Below, one piece after another: positions 1 to 7,130 of a DNA stretch of 7,130 nt. The translations under genes were made by a program, and so were the position numbers. Source of the stretch: Gammaproteobacteria bacterium (GTDB lineage Bacteria; Pseudomonadota; Gammaproteobacteria; S144-34); NCBI GenBank assembly GCA_015487895.1, contig WFOW01000223.1, forward strand, positions 1 to 7,130. Reading direction: 5' to 3'. The notes under the pieces were generated by a model. It did no database searches and had not been told where the DNA came from. It saw nothing but the letters and a program-made list of their open reading frames with translations. The number at the start of each line of letters is the position of its first letter. Positions within the stretch are counted from its first letter, which is position 1.

Positions 1-199
1 CCCCGTGATCGGCATCGGCGCGGGTGCCGGCTGCGACGGGCAGGTGCTGGTGCTCTACGACCTGCTGGGCGTGACGGCCGGCCCGCGCTTCGCGCGCGAC
101 TTCCTCGCCGGGCGCGGCTCGGTGCGCGAGGCGGTCGCCGCCTACGTCGCCGCCGTGCGCGAGGGCAGCTTCCCGGGCCCCGCGGAGACGCTCGCCTGA
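1..199 (+). CDS. panB: 3-methyl-2-oxobutanoate hydroxymethyltransferase (PanB), C-terminal 65 residues, cut by window edge
   Basis: This is the 3' end of a gene that starts outside the window. The first complete codon is at position 2 and the TGA stop is at 197-199. The visible 65 residues open with [20 protein letters not shown], which matches the conserved PanB C-terminal segment (E. coli has IGIGAGKDTDGQILVMHD, recalled from memory). The rest, with FARDFLA and a tail ending [10 protein letters not shown], follows the usual PanB C-terminus. PanB is a cytoplasmic enzyme that transfers a hydroxymethyl group from methylene-tetrahydrofolate to 2-oxoisovalerate, giving ketopantoate. The metal- and substrate-binding residues of the barrel lie upstream and cannot be checked. 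Only two bases separate its stop from the panC start, so the two are almost surely co-transcribed. The neighbour being panC makes the call safe. Confidence 0.95.
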   Translation, partial: PVIGIGAGAGCDGQVLVLYDLLGVTAGPRFARDFLAGRGSVREAVAAYVAAVREGSFPGPAETLA

Positions 200-201
200 G
201 C

Positions 202-1065
202 ATGCGCGTCGCGCGCGACATCGCGGCCCTCGAGGCGGCGCTCGCGCCCTGGCGCGCGGCCGGCGACCGCATCGCGCTCGTGCCCACCATGGGCAACCTC
301 CACGAGGGGCACCTGAGCCTGGTGGACCGCGCGCGGAGTCTCGGGGACCGCGTGGTGGTGACGCTCTTCGTCAACCCCATGCAGTTCGGCCCGGGCGAGG
401 ACTTCGAGCGCTATCCGCGCACCTTCGAGGAGGACCGCCGGCTGCTGGAGGCGCGCGGCGCGGACCTCCTGTTCGCGCCGGAGACGGCCGAGCTCTACCC
501 GCGCGGGCACGCATGCACCACCGCCGTGGAGGTGCCGGAGCTCTCCTCCATCCTGTGCGGCGCCTTCCGCCCGGGCCATTTCCGCGGGGTCGCCACCGTG
601 GTGGCCAAGCTCTACAACCTGGTGCGGCCGCAGGTCGCGGTCTTCGGCGAGAAGGACTACCAGCAGCTCGTCATCCTGCGGCGCATGACCGAGGACCTGA
701 ACTTCCCGGTCGAGGTGGTGGGCGCGCCGACGGTGCGCGAGCCCGACGGCCTCGCCATGAGCTCGCGCAACCGCTACCTCACGGCCGAGGAGCGCGCCCG
801 CGCGCCGCTGCTCTACCGCACCCTGCGCCAGGTGGTGGAGCGTGTGCGCGAAGGGGCGCGCGACCTCGCCGCGGTCGAGGCCGAAGCCATGGCCGCGCTG
901 GCGGCGGCCGGCTTCCGGCCCGAGTACGTCAGCGTGCGCCGCGTCGACGACCTGGCACCTCCCGCGCCCGGGGACCTCAGCCTGGTCGTGCTCGCCGCCG
1001 CCCACCTCGGGTCGGCGCGGCTCATCGACAACATCCCCTTCGAGCGCCCGCCGGCAGGCGCCTGA
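202..1065 (+). CDS. panC: Pantothenate synthetase (pantoate--beta-alanine ligase), complete
   Basis: This 287-residue cytoplasmic enzyme joins pantoate and beta-alanine, using ATP through a pantoyl-adenylate intermediate. All family signatures are in order: [10 protein letters not shown] at residues 28-37 (the HIGH-type ATP motif), FVNPMQF at 56-62, [10 protein letters not shown] at 125-134, FGEKDYQQL at 148-156, and MSSRNRYL at 186-193 (the KMSKS-like segment). ARLIDN at 272-277 lies near the C-terminus. Length is normal for the family (about 280). The ATG at 202 is chosen because the N-terminus aligns with E. coli PanC and it lies two bases after the panB stop. A GGAG at 184-187, inside panB, is a distant and weak ribosome site, so translational coupling with panB is likely. 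The Asn in PTMGN, rather than the common Ala, is also found in E. coli. No key residue appears to be missing. Confidence 0.98.
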   Translation: MRVARDIAALEAALAPWRAAGDRIALVPTMGNLHEGHLSLVDRARSLGDRVVVTLFVNPMQFGPGEDFERYPRTFEEDRRLLEARGADLLFAPETAELYPRGHACTTAVEVPELSSILCGAFRPGHFRGVATVVAKLYNLVRPQVAVFGEKDYQQLVILRRMTEDLNFPVEVVGAPTVREPDGLAMSSRNRYLTAEERARAPLLYRTLRQVVERVREGARDLAAVEAEAMAALAAAGFRPEYVSVRRVDDLAPPAPGDLSLVVLAAAHLGSARLIDNIPFERPPAGA

Positions 1066-1082
1066 GCGCGCCGGGGCGCCGA

Positions 1083-1112
1083 TTGCGGGGCCCCGTGCGC
1101 CTGCGGGATAAT
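1083..1112 (+). promoter_or_regulatory. Possible sigma70-type promoter for panD
   Basis: In the 89-base gap between panC and panD, TTGCGG (1083-1088) and GATAAT (1107-1112) are separated by 18 bases. The -10 hexamer matches the consensus at five of six positions and the -35 only well at TTG. An A/T-rich hexamer is notable in DNA this GC-rich. The spacer contains the 10-base palindrome CGGGGCCCCG (1086-1095), and the -10 is embedded in an inverted repeat, CGGGA-taat-TCCCG (1104-1117). A transcript starting near 1119-1120 would have a leader of about 35 bases. This suggests panD can be expressed separately from panBC, but nothing here proves activity. Confidence 0.4.
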
Positions 1113-1154
1113 TCCCGTCCCGGCCCCCGCGGCCCCACGGGAGAGCGCCGAGCC

Positions 1155-1535
1155 ATGCAGCTCACCCTCCTCAAGTGCAAGCTCCACCGCGCGCGCGTGA
1201 CCCGCACCGAGCTCGAGTACGAGGGCTCGTGCGCCATCGACGCGCGCCTGCTGGAGGCGGCGGGCATCCGCGAGTACGAGCAGATCCACGTCTACAACCT
1301 CGACAACGGCGAGCGCTTCACGACCTACGCCATCCGCGCCGAGGCGGGCTCGGGCGTGATCTCGCTCAACGGCGCCGCCGCGCGCAAGGCCAGCCCCGGC
1401 GACCGCGTCATCATCTGCGCCTACGCCGTCATGGACGAGGCCGAGGCGGCGCGCCACCGCCCGACGCTCGTCTACCTCGACGAGCGCAACCGCATCGTCC
1501 GCACCGGCAGCGCCATCCCCGTCCAGGTCGCCTAG
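1155..1535 (+). CDS. panD: Aspartate 1-decarboxylase proenzyme, complete
   Basis: This 126-residue protein is the pyruvoyl-dependent enzyme that decarboxylates L-aspartate to beta-alanine, the second substrate of PanC. The self-cleavage site is clear: YEGSCAID at residues 22-29, with the Gly24-Ser25 bond that is cut to give the beta chain and the pyruvoyl-bearing alpha chain. Other active-site residues known in E. coli PanD are in place: Lys9, His11, Arg54, Thr57, Tyr58 and the NGAAA stretch at 72-76. The C-terminus IPVQVA is identical to that of E. coli. Length equals the family norm. The frame is open far upstream, inside panC, but the ATG at 1155 gives the canonical N-terminus and is preceded by GGGAGAG (1139-1145) at nine bases. 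No panM/panZ-like maturation gene is visible in this window. Confidence 0.98.
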   Translation: MQLTLLKCKLHRARVTRTELEYEGSCAIDARLLEAAGIREYEQIHVYNLDNGERFTTYAIRAEAGSGVISLNGAAARKASPGDRVIICAYAVMDEAEAARHRPTLVYLDERNRIVRTGSAIPVQVA

Positions 1536-1548
1536 GCGCGCGCCGTGC

Positions 1549-1588
1549 GCGGGTTGCGGCGCACGCCGCCGCGTGCACCGCAACCCGT
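1549..1588. terminator. Hairpin between convergent panD and ppc, possible two-way terminator
   Basis: The 10-base arms CGGGTTGCGG (1550-1559) and CCGCAACCCG (1578-1587) pair perfectly. After one C-A mismatch (1560/1577), a further five pairs follow (GCACG 1561-1565 with CGTGC 1572-1576), closing a six-base loop CCGCCG. A G-U pair is possible at the base. The hairpin lies 14 bases after the panD stop and 13 bases beyond the ppc stop, the right place to end both transcripts. Neither side carries a T-tract, so it is not a textbook intrinsic terminator. It could instead protect 3' ends or be a copy of a dispersed palindromic repeat. Confidence 0.55.
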
Positions 1589-1601
1589 AAACCGTAAACC
1601 G

Positions 1602-1605
<4 letters not shown>
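1585..1605. repeat. Three tandem 7-base units CCGTAAA / CCGTAAA / CCGTTAG
   Basis: Two exact copies of CCGTAAA (1585-1591 and 1592-1598) are followed by a degenerate third copy, CCGTTAG (1599-1605). The first copy begins inside the right arm of the hairpin. The third covers the complement of the ppc stop codon (TAA on the minus strand, 1602-1604). The A/T content stands out from the surrounding DNA. The role is unknown; it may be a short slippage expansion or part of a family-specific intergenic element. Confidence 0.6.
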
Positions 1606-4400
<2,795 letters not shown>

Positions 4401-4415
4401 CTCGAGCCTGCGCGC

Positions 4416-4451
4416 AAAGGGGCCGCCCGCGCGTGCGCGCGGCGCGGCCCC
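4416..4451 (-). terminator. Strong GC hairpin with short T run between glgA and ppc (terminator, attenuator or ppc leader structure)
   Basis: Eight-base arms (4419-4426 with 4444-4451) enclose a further six pairs (4427-4432 with 4437-4442). The loop has four bases, and one base (4443) is bulged. On the minus strand the structure is followed directly by TTT (4418-4416) and then GCGCG. That is the shape of an intrinsic terminator for glgA with a weak T-tract. However, it lies between the TATAAT at 4468-4473 and the ppc start, so a ppc transcript from that promoter would carry it in its leader, ending 15 to 18 bases before the ATG. It may thus act as an attenuator or stabiliser rather than a simple terminator. 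Confidence 0.5.
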
Positions 4452-4467
4452 GCCGTTCCGGGCGGCG

Positions 4468-4473
4468 ATTATA
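4468..4473 (-). promoter_or_regulatory. TATAAT -10-like box for ppc, overlapping the glgA stop codon
   Basis: Read on the minus strand, these six bases are a perfect TATAAT, and the glgA TAA stop (4471-4469) is embedded in it. It lies 67 bases before the ppc ATG. No good -35 hexamer is seen at 16-18 bases upstream (the candidate is CTCGCG), and there is no TGn extension. In such GC-rich DNA a perfect -10 in an intergenic position is suggestive. Part of it, however, is explained by the stop codon. Confidence 0.4.
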
Positions 4474-5950
4474 CGCCACCCGGCGCGGCGCGCGAGCGTC
4501 CGTCCAGGGCGCGGCGGTAGAGCTCCAGGTAGCGGCGCGCGCTCGCGCGCCAGGAGAAGTCCTGGGCCATGCCCGCGAGCACGATGCGGCGCCAGTCCGC
4601 AGGGCGGTCCCGGTAGCAGGCGATGGCGCGCCGGCAGGCCTCGAGCAGGGCCGCCGGCTCCGGCGCCTCGAACACGAAGCCGGTCGCGCGGCCTGTCGCC
4701 AGCGCGGCCTCGTCGGCGTCCACCACGGTGTCGGCCAGCCCCCCGGTGCGGCGCACCACGGGCACGGCGCCGTAGCGCAGGCTGTACATCTGGTTGAGGC
4801 CGCAGGGCTCGAAGCGCGAGGGCATCAGGAACATGTCCACCCCGCCCTCGATCAGGTGCGCGAGCGGCTCGTCGTAGCCCACGTGCACGCCGACGCGGCC
4901 GGGATAGCGCGCCGCCGCCTCGCGCACCGCCTGCTCGAGGTGGGGCGCGCCGCTGCCCAGGACCACGAGCTGGGCCCCGTGGGCGAGCAGCCCGTCGAGG
5001 GCGCCGAGGATGAGGTCCGCGCCCTTCTGCTCCACCAAACGGCCGATGTGGCCGAGGAGCGGGGCGCCGGCGTGCGCGGGCAGGCCGAAGCGCGCCTGCA
5101 CGGCGGCCTTGTTGCGCGCGCGCCGTCCGAGCGTGCGGCGCGTGAAGCGCGCGGCCAGGTGCGGGTCGCGGCCCGGGCTCCACTCCTCGTGGTCGATGCC
5201 GTTGAGGATGCCGACCAGCCGCTCGGCGCGGTGGCGCAGCAGGCCGTCGAGCCCGAAGCCGTGCTCGGGCGTCTGGATCTCGCGCGCGTAGGTGGGGCTG
5301 ACCGTGGTCAGCCAGTCGGCGCAGGCGAGCCCGCCCTTGATGAAGGCGAACTGCCCGTAGTACTCGAGCCGCTCCATGGACCACAGCTCCCAGGGCAGCG
5401 CGAGGTCGCGGAAGGTCTCCCACGGGAAGACGCCCTGGTAGGCGAGGTTGTGGACCGTGAAGACCGTGGCCGGGCGCTCGCGCTCGAGCGAGAGCAGCGC
5501 GGGCGCCAGGCCCGCCTGCCAGTCGTGGGCGTGCACGAGGTCCGGGCGCCAGCGCGGGTCGGCCTTGCCCAGGGCCAGGGCCGCCGCGGCGCGGCCGAGG
5601 GCGGCGAAGCGCCAGGCGTTGTCGGGCCAGTCGCCGCCGTCGGGGCCGGTGTAGGGCCCGCCGGGCCGGTCGTAGAGCTCCGGGATGTCGAGCAGGTAGA
5701 CGCGCGCGCGGCTGCGCGGCATGCGCCCGCGCAGCAGGCGGGCCGGCGGCGCCGCGGCGAGCTCGAGGGGGCCCACCTCGCGCAGATCCGGCACGCGCGC
5801 GGTCACGCCGCGGTAGGCCGGCAGCAGCAGCCGCACGTCCGCGCCGAGGCGCGCCAGGGCGCGCGGCAGGGCGCCGGCCACGTCGGCGAGCCCCCCGGTC
5901 TTGACCAGGGGATGGGCCTCGCTCGCGACGAACAGGACCTTCAGGCTCAC
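4469..5950 (-). CDS. glgA: Glycogen synthase (ADP-glucose dependent), complete
   Basis: This 493-residue GT5-family enzyme transfers glucose from ADP-glucose to growing alpha-1,4-glucan in the cytoplasm. The N-terminal half carries KTGGLADV at residues 17-24 (Lys17, the ADP-glucose-binding lysine) and VHAHDWQAGL at 139-148. The linker region has NGIDHEEWSP at 250-259. The C-terminal half carries GRLVEQKG at 303-310 (Arg304 and Lys309), RFEPCGLNQ at 379-387 (Glu381, the E. coli Glu377 position) and RTGGLADTV at 401-409. Length is close to the bacterial norm (about 480). The start is GTG at 5950, giving MSLKVLFVASEAHP, with GGGAG (5956-5960 on the minus strand) five bases upstream. No glgC, glgB or glgP is in view, so the other glycogen genes must be elsewhere. 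It is divergent from gnd and lies upstream of ppc. Confidence 0.97.
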   Translation of the reverse strand: MSLKVLFVASEAHPLVKTGGLADVAGALPRALARLGADVRLLLPAYRGVTARVPDLREVGPLELAAAPPARLLRGRMPRSRARVYLLDIPELYDRPGGPYTGPDGGDWPDNAWRFAALGRAAAALALGKADPRWRPDLVHAHDWQAGLAPALLSLERERPATVFTVHNLAYQGVFPWETFRDLALPWELWSMERLEYYGQFAFIKGGLACADWLTTVSPTYAREIQTPEHGFGLDGLLRHRAERLVGILNGIDHEEWSPGRDPHLAARFTRRTLGRRARNKAAVQARFGLPAHAGAPLLGHIGRLVEQKGADLILGALDGLLAHGAQLVVLGSGAPHLEQAVREAAARYPGRVGVHVGYDEPLAHLIEGGVDMFLMPSRFEPCGLNQMYSLRYGAVPVVRRTGGLADTVVDADEAALATGRATGFVFEAPEPAALLEACRRAIACYRDRPADWRRIVLAGMAQDFSWRASARRYLELYRRALDGRSRAAPGGV

Positions 5951-5988
5951 CCGCGCTCCCGCTGCGGCCCGCGCGGCCGGCGCCGCGC

Positions 5989-6027
5989 GTATACTGCGCG
6001 CATCGGCGCCGGCGCCGTTGCGGAGGA
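5989..6027 (+). promoter_or_regulatory. Divergent glgA/gnd control region: TATACT box, 12-base palindrome and gnd ribosome site
   Basis: The 86-base gap 5951-6036 separates two divergent genes. TATACT (5990-5995) is a good -10 candidate for gnd, with no recognisable -35. Because GTATAC is itself palindromic, the minus strand also shows TATACG, a weaker -10 candidate for glgA. Just downstream, GGCGCCGGCGCC (6005-6016) is a perfect 12-base palindrome at about the expected gnd transcript start, where a repressor could act. GGAGGA (6022-6027) is a strong ribosome site nine bases before the gnd ATG. The palindrome could also be chance in sequence this rich in G and C. Confidence 0.45.
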
Positions 6028-6036
6028 AGAGGGACG

Positions 6037-6945
<909 letters not shown>

Positions 6946-6946
6946 G

Positions 6947-7130
6947 ATGGCGGCGCTCGACCCCTGCACCTTCGTCATCTTCGGCGCCACCGGGAACCTC
7001 TCGCGCACCAAGCTGCTGCCGGCCCTCTACCACCTGGAGGCGGCGGGGAGGCTCCCGGAGCGCTGCCGCATCGTCGGCTTCGGGCGCCGTCCCTGGGACG
7101 ACGCCCGCTGGGCCGAGGAGGTGCGGGCGG
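6947..7130 (+). CDS. zwf: Glucose-6-phosphate 1-dehydrogenase, N-terminal 61 residues, cut by window edge
   Basis: The ATG is one base after the gnd TGA and the frame stays open to the window end. The translation begins [20 protein letters not shown] and continues [20 protein letters not shown], then [15 protein letters not shown]. This is the G6PDH N-terminal Rossmann segment: [19 protein letters not shown] corresponds to the family pattern (E. coli VIFGAKGDLARRKLLPSLY, from memory), and GFGRRPW to the GVGRADW that follows. The enzyme oxidises glucose-6-phosphate to 6-phosphogluconolactone and makes NADPH. Asn stands where many homologues have Asp in the GxxGDL motif. The catalytic region lies off the window. 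There is no clear ribosome site of its own, so coupled translation with gnd is likely. The gene's position beside gnd supports the call strongly. Confidence 0.93.
   Translation, partial: MAALDPCTFVIFGATGNLSRTKLLPALYHLEAAGRLPERCRIVGFGRRPWDDARWAEEVRA

Noticed and set aside
142..1005. 287-codon minus-strand frame opposite panC
   Set aside because: It is an antisense shadow rich in H, R, A and G, without recognisable motifs, opposite a clear PanC.
513..1535. 340-codon frame that would extend PanD upstream through panC
   Set aside because: The upstream 214 residues are an off-frame shadow of panC. PanD is about 126 residues, and the ATG at 1155 gives the canonical start with Gly24-Ser25 correctly placed.

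Overview
The window is ordinary core-metabolism DNA from a very GC-rich bacterium (about three quarters G+C by eye, third codon positions almost all G or C). The best guess is a gammaproteobacterium. PanC has the '[10 protein letters not shown]' form of its nucleotide-binding motif, PanD and PEP carboxylase resemble the E. coli proteins closely along their length, and a short-form 6-phosphogluconate dehydrogenase sits directly before zwf. High GC combined with these families would fit a Chromatiales/Ectothiorhodospiraceae-like lineage, but that is inference and no species is claimed. Coding density is high, there is no gene-free stretch longer than about 90 bases, and I see no mobile element, tRNA, rRNA, CRISPR array or obviously foreign segment.

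Layout, left to right. (1) Positions 1-1535, plus strand: the pantothenate block, with the tail of panB, complete panC two bases later, and complete panD after an 89-base gap that has its own promoter-like sequence. (2) Positions 1536-1601: a short convergent gap holding a strong hairpin and a 7-base tandem repeat that runs into the ppc stop codon. (3) Positions 1602-5950, minus strand: glgA (glycogen synthase), then ppc (PEP carboxylase) downstream of it. The 68-base gap between them contains a long GC hairpin, and a TATAAT overlaps the glgA stop codon. (4) Positions 5951-6036: a divergent control region between glgA and gnd. (5) Positions 6037-7130, plus strand: gnd and the first 61 codons of zwf, one base apart, so almost certainly one transcript.

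How the genes fit together. PanB, PanC and PanD supply pantothenate for coenzyme A: PanD makes beta-alanine from aspartate, PanB makes the pantoate precursor, and PanC joins pantoate to beta-alanine. PEP carboxylase refills oxaloacetate, the precursor of aspartate. GlgA stores glucose as glycogen. Zwf and Gnd carry glucose-6-phosphate through the oxidative pentose phosphate pathway. The divergent arrangement of glgA and gnd-zwf places storage and oxidation of hexose phosphate on either side of one 86-base region. I found no convincing undescribed system. The points worth a second look are small non-coding structures in the three intergenic gaps and the cofactor preference of the short 6PGDH.
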